DNA of 64,000 bases from Nostoc piscinale CENA21 (GTDB lineage: Bacteria; Cyanobacteriota; Cyanobacteriia; Cyanobacteriales; Nostocaceae): NCBI RefSeq assembly GCF_001298445.1, contig NZ_CP012036.1:4266158-4330157 (forward strand), given 5' to 3'. The notes under the pieces are model-generated. The model was not told where the DNA came from, ran no database searches, and saw only the letters and a program-made list of their open reading frames with translations. This document shows positions 17,078 through 25,747 of the stretch, piece by piece (position 1 is the stretch's first letter; the number at the start of each line of letters is the position of its first letter). A program made the position numbers and the translations under genes.

Positions 17078-19183
17078 ACCCAAACCCAAAAATTTAGAAA
17101 TCAACGGCAACAATTTACTACCTGCCTCAACCAGTGTGGCTGTAGTGGGTAAACTAGCGATCGTTCCTTTTAAAATTTTTACCGCCGTTTTCGCTGCCTT
17201 TTGCATTGCCCCCTCTTGAGGATTTTTACCTGCTTCAGCTAAAGCTTGTACCTGTTCTAAAGCTTCCGCCTTATCTTCTTCCGATAAATCTTTTTCCGCC
17301 TCAATTGCTGCTTTCAATTCTTCTAATAGCTCTCTAATTCCGGGTTTATCTGATTCTGATGAAGGTGGCAGCTGATTAATAGTATTTGTCACCGTACCAC
17401 TAATTTCACCTAAATTCAATGCTTGCCCACTAGCATGAAAATCTCCGCCGATACTGCCAATTTCAACTTTGCGGCTCGAATCATTGCTATTAGCCATATT
17501 TTTATTCTCTACTTTATTATCAACTTGAACATTAATTGGCTTATTTGCTAACAAGCCAATTATTTCCTTCATATCTGCACTTTGTTGGCGATAAATGACT
17601 ATTTGTTCATCTTTAGCTTGTAATTGAGCTTTATATTTTTCCTCAACAGCTTGCAGCGCCAATTGATAATTTTGGGTAAAATCATTATGAATCTTCTCCT
17701 TATCAGCATCAACCGATGCTGCAACCTTAACGACAACTACCCCATCACCTTTGTTTTCAATGCTCTGAATTGCTAATTCTGTATTTTCATTTTGTACCTG
17801 CACTTTTTTGAAGGCAGCAACAAAAGCTTTCCAGTCTATGCCGTTACGAAAAATTAAATCAACAGTATTTACCACTTCTTTAAATAGTTTAGTAAATTCT
17901 CCTGGTTGAAATTCGCCACTACTAGGACGACGTTCTCTATCATCAGTTCCAGGCTTAGGATTTTCTAGAAGATAAATAAAGCGACAATCAACATTATCTA
18001 ATTTGGTTGTACTTTCAATATTCCAAGCTTCCACACAAGCGCCAGTCATTTGAGCTTGAGTGAAATCAGTACCTACAGCTTGAGTTAAAGTTAAATTTGC
18101 CCACTCTAAACAAGCTCCTTTAAATGTTGCTTCACTAATATCAGCATCTTTTAAATCTGCTTCTTTTAAATCTGCACATATCAGGTTTGCACCTTTAAGA
18201 TTAGTACCAGTATAAGATTTTCTTCTACCGTTACCAGTCACGAGTAAATTAAGAATAACTGGGTTGAATAATATTGAATCACCTACTCTAGCAAAGTCCA
18301 GGTTTTTCACTTCATAAAAACAGGTATGTGTTAGATTCGCTTTTCTAAAATCTGTAGTTTTAAGGGTCGCACCAGTAAAATCAGCATTAGTCAAATCAGC
18401 ATTATAAAAGCTAGTTCCACCTATAGTAGCAAAGTTAATTGCTATTGGATAAATCAAAGAATATTTGGGAGAAAATGCTAGAACTTGCCAACCCATATAA
18501 ACACCTTGAATAGCACCAATTAATACCATAATTGCAACTGCTAAGTCGGCGGCTAATTCTATTTTTGCTACTACTCCGGCTGTTTTCAAAACAACACTAA
18601 TTCCACATATAGTCCCTGCTAAAGATGCAATTAAACTGGCAATACTAACAATTGTAGCAATTATAGTTCCAGCTACTGTACTTACACCAGCTATAGTAGC
18701 TGCTACAGTGGTAGCTCCTGTTAATGTTCCTATTGCTGTGAAAATAACAGATAGTGCTGTATATACATGACCAGACACAGCTAAAAATATTACTAATAAT
18801 GTAGAAGTTGCTAATGAAAAAGCTATCGATATTAAAGATAGTGGAAATCCTTTTGTAGTTGTGACTATAAATGGAACTATCAAAACTACAACAGAAGTAA
18901 TAATATGAACTATAGGATCAGGATTCAGTAAGCTTTGATTAAATACAGTAGTTAACCCAGCCGTAAATGCTGAGAGTATAGCTAGAAATGATGAAAATAT
19001 TGCTAGAAGTAATACCCAGTATACTGGTTGTCCAGCTTTTGCACCTTTAAAATTAGCCCCTTTGAGAATAGTCTTGCTAAAATTAGCTCCTCTAATATCT
19101 GCACCGCTAAAATTAGCTCCAGTCAAATCTTGACCTTTAAATGAACGACCTCGCAAATTTTGACCGGAGTAGTCTGGCGGCAT
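17075..19183 (-). CDS. Pentapeptide-repeat membrane protein with helical C-terminal domain
   Basis: A 702-residue multi-domain protein. Start ATG 19183 (MPPDYSGQNLRGRSF). Residues 5-45 are A(D/N)LXX pentapeptide repeats. Residues 50-250 are very hydrophobic, with about six or seven transmembrane segments and a Thr/Val/Ala-rich region. A second pentapeptide block (about 255-400) is interrupted by a short insert. A helical region with KYKAQLQAKDEQIVIYRQQS follows, then a linker GSIGGDFHASGQALNLGEISGTVTNTI and an acidic helical tail ending in a hydrophobic LPLISKFLGLG. Pentapeptide repeats form right-handed quadrilateral beta helices. Function unknown. It is convergent with the htpX operon. Confidence 0.75.
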   Translation of the reverse strand: MPPDYSGQNLRGRSFKGQDLTGANFSGADIRGANFSKTILKGANFKGAKAGQPVYWVLLLAIFSSFLAILSAFTAGLTTVFNQSLLNPDPIVHIITSVVVLIVPFIVTTTKGFPLSLISIAFSLATSTLLVIFLAVSGHVYTALSVIFTAIGTLTGATTVAATIAGVSTVAGTIIATIVSIASLIASLAGTICGISVVLKTAGVVAKIELAADLAVAIMVLIGAIQGVYMGWQVLAFSPKYSLIYPIAINFATIGGTSFYNADLTNADFTGATLKTTDFRKANLTHTCFYEVKNLDFARVGDSILFNPVILNLLVTGNGRRKSYTGTNLKGANLICADLKEADLKDADISEATFKGACLEWANLTLTQAVGTDFTQAQMTGACVEAWNIESTTKLDNVDCRFIYLLENPKPGTDDRERRPSSGEFQPGEFTKLFKEVVNTVDLIFRNGIDWKAFVAAFKKVQVQNENTELAIQSIENKGDGVVVVKVAASVDADKEKIHNDFTQNYQLALQAVEEKYKAQLQAKDEQIVIYRQQSADMKEIIGLLANKPINVQVDNKVENKNMANSNDSSRKVEIGSIGGDFHASGQALNLGEISGTVTNTINQLPPSSESDKPGIRELLEELKAAIEAEKDLSEEDKAEALEQVQALAEAGKNPQEGAMQKAAKTAVKILKGTIASLPTTATLVEAGSKLLPLISKFLGLG

Positions 19184-19382
19184 AATTGCGTTACTATGCG
19201 TTATCACTGAGATTATATACAAATTTACAGCGTAATATTCCGAATTTTCTCAATATTTGGTTAAATTTATTTGTAATCACCGTCTGATAATGGTGTGTTA
19301 TGGCTAATTTTATTATCTCTAACGCTCAAGTCTTGCCATTACCTTAAAATACCTGACTACAAAACTAAATAATTTAATAAAC

Positions 19383-19667
19383 ATGAGTCAATTATTATTT
19401 GAATGGAATAACGAAAAAAATAAAATCAATCAAAAAAAGCACGGTGTTTCATTTGAAGAAGAAAAATCAGTATTTTATGATGATAATGCAATTGAATTCT
19501 GGGATGACGCGCATTCTGAGACATAAGACAGATTTTTATTGCTGGGCAGAAGCTCAAAAATGAGAATATTACTAATTGTTCATTGTTTCCGAGAACAAGA
19601 ATCTATAATCAGAATTATTTCCGCACGAAAGGCTACTCAAAAAGAAAGTCAACAGTATCGAGGATAA
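19383..19667 (+). pseudogene. brnT: BrnT-type toxin gene with an in-frame stop
   Basis: A RelE-like BrnT toxin of a type II toxin-antitoxin pair. The opening LLFEWNNEKNKINQKKHGVSFEE is the BrnT signature. Translation meets TAA at 19524, after HSET, where relatives have an acidic residue. The same frame then continues with DRFLLLGRSSKMRILLIV and the characteristic IIRIISARKATQKESQQY to a stop at 19665. A single G-to-T change (GAA to TAA) would explain this; it is not a homopolymer shift. The 47-residue product lacks the catalytic C-terminal part, so the toxin is presumably inactive. The brnA-like gene begins 5 bases downstream. Confidence 0.8.
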
Positions 19668-19671
19668 AAGA

Positions 19672-19878
19672 ATGAAACCAGAATATCACCTCGCTAATAT
19701 GAAAAGTCGTCCTAATCCTTATGCTAAACAGCTAAATCAACCAGTCACTTTACCTTTGGGCATTGAGGTAATTGAATTTTTCCAAAAGAAAGCAGAAGAA
19801 AAAGGGATTTCTTATCAAGAATTAATTAATTTATACCTTCAAGATTGTGTACTTAGTCAGCGTGAAATATCTTTTTAA
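19672..19878 (+). CDS. BrnA-like antitoxin
   Basis: A 68-residue antitoxin of the ribbon-helix-helix/CopG style. It begins MKPEYHLANMKSRPNPYAK and ends with a helix pattern IEFFQKKAEEKGISYQELIN, characteristic of RHH antitoxins that use the last helices for DNA binding. It starts 5 bases after the brnT frame, the normal brnT-brnA arrangement. With the toxin interrupted it may persist as an autorepressor or an orphan. Confidence 0.75.
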   Translation: MKPEYHLANMKSRPNPYAKQLNQPVTLPLGIEVIEFFQKKAEEKGISYQELINLYLQDCVLSQREISF

Positions 19879-19948
19879 GCAGTATAGTTTGTTAACTTTT
19901 GGTGTAACCGAGATCAGCAATGGTTAATTTTCTAATATTAAAAAAAAT

Positions 19949-20503
19949 ATGGTATCAAATATTATCTTGATTGGCCCTATGGGTGCTGGTAAATCTACTA
20001 TTGGTGAATTATTAGCAAATCAGCTTGGTATTCCTCAATGCTCAATGGATGAACTAAGACTGGGATATTACCAAGAAATTGGCTATGATGAGGAATTAGC
20101 AAAACAGAAACGTGAAACTGGAGGCTTATGGAGTATTTGCCAATATTGGAAACCTTTTGAAGCTTATGCAGTAGAAAGATTATTATCAGAATATAAAAAT
20201 TGTGTGATAGATTTTGGTGCAGGTCATTCTGTTTACGAAGATACTTCTTTATTTCAAAGAGTACAAAAAGTTTTAGAACCATTACCTAATGTAATTCTTT
20301 TGCTACCATCACCTGATTTACAGGAGTCGCTGCAAATTTTAAATGATCGCAACGAATATGTACCTGATGGCAGTCCCAACATTAATGAACACTTTCTGAG
20401 TCATCCCTCAAATTATCTTCTGGCAAAGTTTACTGTATACACAAAAGATAAGGCTCCACAGGAAACTTGCAATGAAATTTTAAATTTGGTGCTAAAAAGA
20501 TAA
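19949..20503 (+). CDS. P-loop kinase of shikimate-kinase-like fold
   Basis: A 184-residue AAA/kinase with Walker A GPMGAGKST (residues 8-16) and an adenylate-kinase-like layout. A DFGAGHS motif near residue 90 resembles the substrate region of shikimate kinases, and a lid-like NDRNEY follows. True aroK lies at 50.5 kb, so this is a paralogue with another substrate. Composition is AT-rich and it sits in a small accessory segment next to BrnTA and a HicB fragment. Function unknown. Confidence 0.7.
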   Translation: MVSNIILIGPMGAGKSTIGELLANQLGIPQCSMDELRLGYYQEIGYDEELAKQKRETGGLWSICQYWKPFEAYAVERLLSEYKNCVIDFGAGHSVYEDTSLFQRVQKVLEPLPNVILLLPSPDLQESLQILNDRNEYVPDGSPNINEHFLSHPSNYLLAKFTVYTKDKAPQETCNEILNLVLKR

Positions 20504-20587
20504 ACAGAGTAATTTAGTTATGTTTGTGCTTATAGACTTTATGAATCATTTAAAATCACATTACTCCATCAAAACATTAATTTTAAA

Positions 20588-20734
20588 ATGAGCAGAGAAT
20601 TTAACGTGATTATAGAGCGAGACTCTGACGGTTATTTTGTTGCCTCGGTGCCGAGTCTGGCTGGATGTCATACCCAAGCTCAATCTTTAGAAGAACTGAT
20701 GGAGTGTATAAAAGAAGCTATTGAACTGTGCTGA
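20588..20734 (+). CDS. Truncated HicB-like protein
   Basis: A 48-residue frame, MSREFNVIIERDSDGYFVAS then VPSLAGCHTQAQSLEEL and IKEAIELC, matching the first domain of HicB antitoxins. HicB proteins normally continue past this point with a partner-binding or DNA-binding region. Here a TGA ends it and I see no continuation. No hicA toxin is visible next to it. It is either a single-domain HicB-family protein or a remnant. Confidence 0.65.
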   Translation: MSREFNVIIERDSDGYFVASVPSLAGCHTQAQSLEELMECIKEAIELC

Positions 20735-20892
20735 GAGGTTGGGCAAGCTTAAAAATTGCTGATCTTCCTGCCTCCTGCCTGCTGCTAAGATATTATGCCA
20801 TCGGTTCTTCAATCAGATACTATTGATGCTAGATAATGGGAAAGCTTTGACTTTTATTGACCCATCTAGCCCGGAAGAACACATTAACTACT

Positions 20893-22680
20893 ATGCGAAC
20901 TCACTATTGCGGCGAACTCCGAAAAGAAGACATTGGAGAAACTGTTACCTTGTACGGATGGGTAGACCGTCGCCGCGATCATGGGGGCGTGATATTCTTA
21001 GATTTACGCGATCGCTCTGGCACAGTCCAAATTGTCAGCGATCCACAACGCACCCCCGATTCCTACGAGCAAGCCAATGCTTTGCGGAATGAATACGTCG
21101 TCGAAATCACCGGCAGAGTAACGCAACGTCCCGAAGAATCACTGAATAACCGCATTCCTACAGGTGAAGTGGAAATTTACGCGGACAAGATTACATTGTT
21201 GAATGCAGTCCGCAAGCAGCTACCATTCCAAGTTTCTAGTGCTGACACCGAATCGGTACGGGAAGACTTAAGACTAAAATACCGTTATTTGGATTTACGG
21301 CGCGATCGCATGGCGCAAAATATGCAACTGCGTCATCAAGTCGTCAAAGCTATGCGGCGCTATTTAGAAGACGGCGAAAATTTTATCGAAGTTGAAACAC
21401 CAGTCTTGACTCGTTCCACCCCCGAAGGTGCGCGGGACTATGTTCTACCCAGCCGTGTCAACCCTGGTGAATGGTTTGCTTTACCCCAATCACCGCAACT
21501 ATTTAAACAAATTTTGATGGTATCCGGTATGGACAGATACTATCAGATTGCTCGTTGCTTCCGGGATGAAGATTTACGCGCCGATAGACAGCCAGAGTTC
21601 ACCCAATTAGACATGGAAATGAGTTTCATGTCTCAAGAAGAAATTATTGAACTCAACGAAAAGCTGGTTTGTCATATCTTCAAAACCGTGAAAGGTATTG
21701 AGTTACCCCATCCTTTCCCGCGCTTAACCTACGCTGATGCAATGGCGCGTTATGGTAGCGATAAACCAGACACTCGCTATGATTTAGAATTAGTTGATGT
21801 TTCCGATATTCTTAAAGACTCTGGTTTTAAAGTCTTTAAGGATGCTGTCGCCCACGGTGGTATCGTCAAAATTCTGCCCATTCCCAACGGTAACGACAAA
21901 ATTTCTAACGTCCGCATTAAACCAGGCGGCGACATCTTCAAAGAAGCCAGTGAAGCCGGTGCGAAAGGTTTAGCCTACATCAGAGTTAGGGAAGATGGGG
22001 AAATTGACACCATCGGCGCAATTAAAGACAACCTCACCGCCGAACAAAAAGCTGAACTTCTCCGCCGCACAGGTGCAGAAGCGGGACACTTGTTATTATT
22101 TGCGGCTGGTGATGTTGCTACTGTTAACAAAACTTTAGACAGATTACGGCAATTTACTGCTAAAGAATTTGGGTTAATCAATCCCGAAAAACTCAACTTG
22201 TTGTGGATTGTTGACTTCCCGATGTTTGAGTGGAATGCTGACGAAAAACGTTTGGAAGCATTACACCACCCATTTACCGCACCCCATCCCGATGATTTGC
22301 ACGACTTAAAAATTGCCCGCGCCCAAGCTTACGACTTGGTATTTAACGGCTTTGAAGTTGGCGGCGGTAGTTTGCGAATTTATCAGCGAGAAATTCAAGA
22401 ACAGGTGTTTGAAACCATTGGCTTGTCACCAGAAGAAGCACAAAGTAAATTTGGTTTCCTCTTAGAAGCTTTTGAATACGGTACACCGCCACATGGTGGT
22501 ATCGCCTACGGTTTAGATCGTTTGGTGATGTTACTTGCTGGGGAAGAATCTATCCGTGATGTGATTGCTTTTCCGAAAACACAACAAGCCCGTTGCTTGT
22601 TAACAGATGCGCCTTCTGGGGTAGATGCGAAGCAATTAAAAGAACTGCACGTTGCTTCAACATACAAACCCAAGTCATAA
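20893..22680 (+). CDS. aspS: Aspartyl-tRNA synthetase
   Basis: Charges tRNA-Asp (and in many cyanobacteria possibly tRNA-Asn). 595 residues from the ATG at 20893; an in-frame start at 20857 would add residues not seen in the family. The N-terminal OB anticodon-binding domain contains GWVDRRRDHGGVIFLDLRDR. Class II motif 2 is FRDEDLRADRQPEFTQLD and motif 3 GIAYGLDRLVML. The bacterial GAD insertion domain is present (about residues 290-420). Discriminating status is not clear by eye. Confidence 0.97.
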   Translation: MRTHYCGELRKEDIGETVTLYGWVDRRRDHGGVIFLDLRDRSGTVQIVSDPQRTPDSYEQANALRNEYVVEITGRVTQRPEESLNNRIPTGEVEIYADKITLLNAVRKQLPFQVSSADTESVREDLRLKYRYLDLRRDRMAQNMQLRHQVVKAMRRYLEDGENFIEVETPVLTRSTPEGARDYVLPSRVNPGEWFALPQSPQLFKQILMVSGMDRYYQIARCFRDEDLRADRQPEFTQLDMEMSFMSQEEIIELNEKLVCHIFKTVKGIELPHPFPRLTYADAMARYGSDKPDTRYDLELVDVSDILKDSGFKVFKDAVAHGGIVKILPIPNGNDKISNVRIKPGGDIFKEASEAGAKGLAYIRVREDGEIDTIGAIKDNLTAEQKAELLRRTGAEAGHLLLFAAGDVATVNKTLDRLRQFTAKEFGLINPEKLNLLWIVDFPMFEWNADEKRLEALHHPFTAPHPDDLHDLKIARAQAYDLVFNGFEVGGGSLRIYQREIQEQVFETIGLSPEEAQSKFGFLLEAFEYGTPPHGGIAYGLDRLVMLLAGEESIRDVIAFPKTQQARCLLTDAPSGVDAKQLKELHVASTYKPKS

Positions 22681-22704
22681 CAAAGCCCAAGGGAGTAGAG
22701 AAAG

Positions 22705-23049
22705 TTAAAGTAAGCTTTTATCAATTAATTCTTCTTTAACTTTTCGATTTTTTTTATTATGCTCCCTTTGGTTTTCATCAATAGGTGAACTGTATTCTAA
22801 GGGAGGATTTAAACATTCTAAGTGTTTGATTTCTCCATTTTCATAAATGACAGTGTGACTGTCATTAGTCATGCGGTGTATAGCGTAGAATTCAAGATAT
22901 TCAAGATTATTTTCAATTCCAAAAATGAAATTTATGCTCCAACCAGCTTGAAAAATTGAACCTTTTTGGCGCTCTTGTAAATTTTTATCTGGTAAGGTGA
23001 TTTGCCATCGAGCAAACCATTTATTAAAAATATCTTGAATATTATCCAT
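22705..23049 (-). CDS. Conserved hypothetical protein
   Basis: A 114-residue protein from the ATG at 23049 (MDNIQDIFNKWFARWQITLP). The core GWSINFIFG...LEYLEFYAIHRMTNDSHTVIYENG looks like a small alpha/beta protein that I associate with cyanobacterial hypothetical families. The C-terminal tail is Lys/Asn/Glu-rich. The frame extends upstream to 23127, but that part is not family-like. Convergent with aspS, 24 bases apart. Confidence 0.6.
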   Translation of the reverse strand: MDNIQDIFNKWFARWQITLPDKNLQERQKGSIFQAGWSINFIFGIENNLEYLEFYAIHRMTNDSHTVIYENGEIKHLECLNPPLEYSSPIDENQREHNKKNRKVKEELIDKSLL

Positions 23050-23133
23050 AAATAATAATGTCTCTTCCGTAGGTTTTAAGCTGTGTAGCAGCTTATATAG
23101 CTCATAGATTATTTGAATCAGTATCACAGCTAA

Positions 23134-23170
23134 AAAAACAAATTTTCCTCAAACTGGTAGTCTGAGGAAA
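23134..23170 (-). terminator. Terminator downstream of trxA
   Basis: On the minus strand TTTCCTCA pairs with TGAGGAAA, followed by ATTTG and seven T. It lies about 200 bases past the trxA stop and about 85 bases upstream of the minus-strand hypothetical gene, so it separates these units. A further inverted repeat (CCTTTTGAGAA at 23253 and TTCTCAAAAGG at 23338) lies between. Confidence 0.55.
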
Positions 23171-23368
23171 TATAAATTTAGCCCATTTTGGCTGTTAAAT
23201 ATTTGAGAAGCAAAATTAAGTTTCTCAGATATTTATATGCAGATTCAAGACCTTTTGAGAAAGTTTAACTGAGACGCAGGTTTTAGCGCCTCATAAACTT
23301 ATTGACAAATATTTACACAAAACTAAAGCAAAAGAGCTTCTCAAAAGGATTTTATTCCTGATAGAGGT

Positions 23369-23698
23369 TTAAGCTGTAACATACTTTTCCAAAGTAGTAG
23401 CTAATGTACTTTTAGGTACAGCACCTACAACCATATCAACTTTTGCTCCATCTTTAAAAATCATTAATGTGGGAATGCTGCGGATGCCATACTGACTTGC
23501 AACTTGAGGATTCTCATCAGTATTAACTTTCACAACTTTGAGTTTACCATCGTACTGAGCGGCAATTTCTTCGACGACAGGAGCTACCATGCGGCAAGGG
23601 CCACACCAGGGAGCCCAAAAATCAACTAAAACAGGTACCGTGCTGTCGAGTACTTCTTGCTTAAAAGTAGAATCTGTAACTGCTGCGGCTGCTGACAT
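23369..23698 (-). CDS. trxA: Thioredoxin
   Basis: A 109-residue thioredoxin (m-type by appearance) that reduces disulfides in target enzymes using electrons from ferredoxin- or NADPH-thioredoxin reductase. The active site WCGPC is at residues 31-35 in the context DFWAPWCGPCRMVAP. The cis-Pro loop RSIPTLMIF is intact. It lies downstream of guaB3 on the same strand with a 334-base gap that contains a GC-rich hairpin. Confidence 0.96.
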   Translation of the reverse strand: MSAAAAVTDSTFKQEVLDSTVPVLVDFWAPWCGPCRMVAPVVEEIAAQYDGKLKVVKVNTDENPQVASQYGIRSIPTLMIFKDGAKVDMVVGAVPKSTLATTLEKYVTA

Positions 23699-24032
23699 GC
23701 CTAAAAACCTTTGCCAATTAAATTTCTGAGTTTCGTGAAAATTCTACCATAGCAAAAACATCTGCTTTGAAGAGCAAGGATGTACATTTGCAAAGAAGCC
23801 CTGGATTTTATTCATATATTCATAAACATAAGGAACCGCCCGAACAGTAGTCCGGGCGGAGTGTGGTGTGAGGAGTGAACGGAAACATGCGTCTCCGCTT
23901 TCTCTATTGTAGGCGACAGAAGGGATTTTTCCAGTTGAATGTTTGGGAGTCTGGAAAAATTTCCTAAAGAATTTCAACTGAAGTTTGAAGTCTAAAATTT
24001 CATCCTCCAGTCTTTAAAACTTTATACTTTCT
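23699..24032. other. Gap between guaB3 and trxA with a GC-rich hairpin
   Basis: Contains a 7-bp hairpin CCGCCCG/CGGGCGG (23836-23859) with a 10-nt loop. It is strikingly GC-rich for this AT-rich genome and sits between two co-directional genes. It may be a guaB3 terminator or a trxA leader element. An open frame across it has no family similarity. Confidence 0.45.
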
Positions 24033-25196
24033 TTATTTGCCCATACCTAATTGTTGAGCTTTTTGGTACACTTTACCTTCCGTTAACAAGGAAGGAGCAA
24101 TTACAACTTCAACTTGTTGCATTTCTTTGATATCTTTGGCTCCCAATGTACCCATACTTGTTTTTAAAGCTCCTAACAAGTTATGAGTACCATCATCTAA
24201 GCCTGCGGGGCCAGTGAGAATTTGCTCTAAAGTGCCAGTTGTACCTACTTTGATTCGAGTTCCGCGTGGTAAAACGGGGCTGGGTGTTGCCATTCCCCAA
24301 TGGAAACCGCGTCCTGGTGCTTCAGCTGCTCTGGCGAAGGGTGAACCAATCATCACACCGTCAGCACCACAAGCAATACATTTACAAATGTCTCCGCCAG
24401 TAATTAGACCACCATCGGCGATGACAGGCACATATTTACCAGTTTGCTGATAATAATCATCGCGGGCAGCGGCACAATCTGCGATCGCTGTTGCTTGGGG
24501 TACACCCACACCCAACACACCACGAGAGGTACAAGCAGCCCCAGGGCCAATACCCACTAATACAGCAGCCGCACCAGCCTTAATTAAGTCCAAGGTGACA
24601 TCGTAGGTAACACAGTTACCCAACACCACTGGGATGGGCATAGAACGGCAAAATTCTGCCAAATCGAGGGTAACTATCGACTCTGGTGATAAATGTGCTG
24701 TAGAGACGACTGTAGCTTGAATAAAGAATAAATCTGCCCCAGCTTTAGCAACAACTTCACCAAATTTACTCGCACCTGCTGGTGTTGCACTGACAGCCGC
24801 AATACCGCCTTGTTCTTTAATTTCGTGAATGCGCTTTTCAATTAACTCTGGCTTGATAGGTTCGGCATAAAGTTCTTGCATTAAGGAGACAAATTCATCC
24901 TTACCTACAGAAGCAATTCGATCAAGAATGGGATTTGGGTCAACATAGCGAGTTTGGATACCCTCTAAGTTAAGAACACCTAATGCACCTAACTGTGACA
25001 AACGCACAGCCATACCTACATCAACTACACCATCCATTGCACTAGCAATAATTGGTATATTTCGCTCGATATTGCCAATCCGCCAGCTAGTATCTGCCAA
25101 ACTAGGATCTAATGTTCTTTTACCGGGGACTAGTGCAATTTCATCAATTCCGTAAGCCCTGCGAGCTGTTTTTCCCCGCCCAAGTTGAATGTCCAC
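24033..25196 (-). CDS. GuaB3 family IMP dehydrogenase-related protein
   Basis: A 387-residue TIM-barrel oxidoreductase of the IMPDH/GMPR superfamily. GTG at 25196 gives MDIQLGRGKTARRAYGIDEIALVPG, the usual start and length of GuaB3; a TTG at 25214 is less likely. The phosphate-binding GADGVMIGSPFARA and the cysteine loop GIGPGAACTSRGVLGVG are intact. There is no CBS pair. The physiological reaction of GuaB3 has been debated; IMP oxidation is the family expectation. Upstream of trxA. Confidence 0.9.
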   Translation of the reverse strand: MDIQLGRGKTARRAYGIDEIALVPGKRTLDPSLADTSWRIGNIERNIPIIASAMDGVVDVGMAVRLSQLGALGVLNLEGIQTRYVDPNPILDRIASVGKDEFVSLMQELYAEPIKPELIEKRIHEIKEQGGIAAVSATPAGASKFGEVVAKAGADLFFIQATVVSTAHLSPESIVTLDLAEFCRSMPIPVVLGNCVTYDVTLDLIKAGAAAVLVGIGPGAACTSRGVLGVGVPQATAIADCAAARDDYYQQTGKYVPVIADGGLITGGDICKCIACGADGVMIGSPFARAAEAPGRGFHWGMATPSPVLPRGTRIKVGTTGTLEQILTGPAGLDDGTHNLLGALKTSMGTLGAKDIKEMQQVEVVIAPSLLTEGKVYQKAQQLGMGK

Positions 25197-25214
25197 GCTG
25201 TTAACTTTTATCAA

Positions 25215-25747
25215 AACTGTTCTAGCTAGGGTATCAAATTGTGAGGGGATTTGCAGCGATTTTTTTGGAAGTAACTACAAAGATGTTTCAAGTTAGGGAC
25301 TAGAGGTTAGAAAACGGGATTTTTGTAATTTATGAGAACTACTTTGTAAATGGGTGTAGGGGTATAAGGGTGTAAGGGTGTGAGGGGAAGAAATTTTCAT
25401 ACCTTTGGTTGTAAATTCTTTTGCTCAAGTCATGATTTACGTTCTTTTCGTTGCGCCTTTGCGCCTCGGTGTGAAACAAAAAAATAGCAAGAATAGGCAA
25501 GTTTAATCATATATAGGACTTACGCAAAAGTATGAAAAAACGAACCGCAAAGGACGCATAGACACAAAGTTATAAGAGTTGGAGAGAGTTATTGCGTAAG
25601 TCCTGATATAGCAGGAGGCAGAAGGAAGGATTTGACTACTGCTATAATTTCTGCCTAATTCTGCACAGAATTATCGATTATCTAACTTGTTAGAAAAGAG
25701 CGATCGCTCTTTTCCTGAGACAAGATTTTTAGCTAATATAATCAAGC
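25215..25747. other. Intergenic region with a foldback element and a HIP1 palindrome
   Basis: 533 bases between guaB3 and the mutS2 stop. It contains the element at 25515-25604, a purine heptad tract at 25611-25630, and the 20-bp perfect palindrome AAAAGAGCGATCGCTCTTTT (25694-25713) centred on HIP1, which could act as the mutS2 terminator. No gene seen. Confidence 0.55.
25515..25604. repeat. Foldback element family B (90 bp)
   Basis: Terminal inverted repeats of 13 bp, AGGACTTACGCAA and TTGCGTAAGTCCT, flank a 64-base non-coding core. A related copy with the same end sequence lies at 36686-36828. Confidence 0.6.

Noticed and set aside
19949..20503. Calling this gene aroK
   Set aside because: It has the kinase P-loop, but a canonical aroK is at 50493-51053 and the shikimate-binding motifs are altered here.
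23744..23977. Minus-strand open frame of 77 codons between guaB3 and trxA
   Set aside because: Runs through the GC-rich hairpin, no family resemblance, odd composition.
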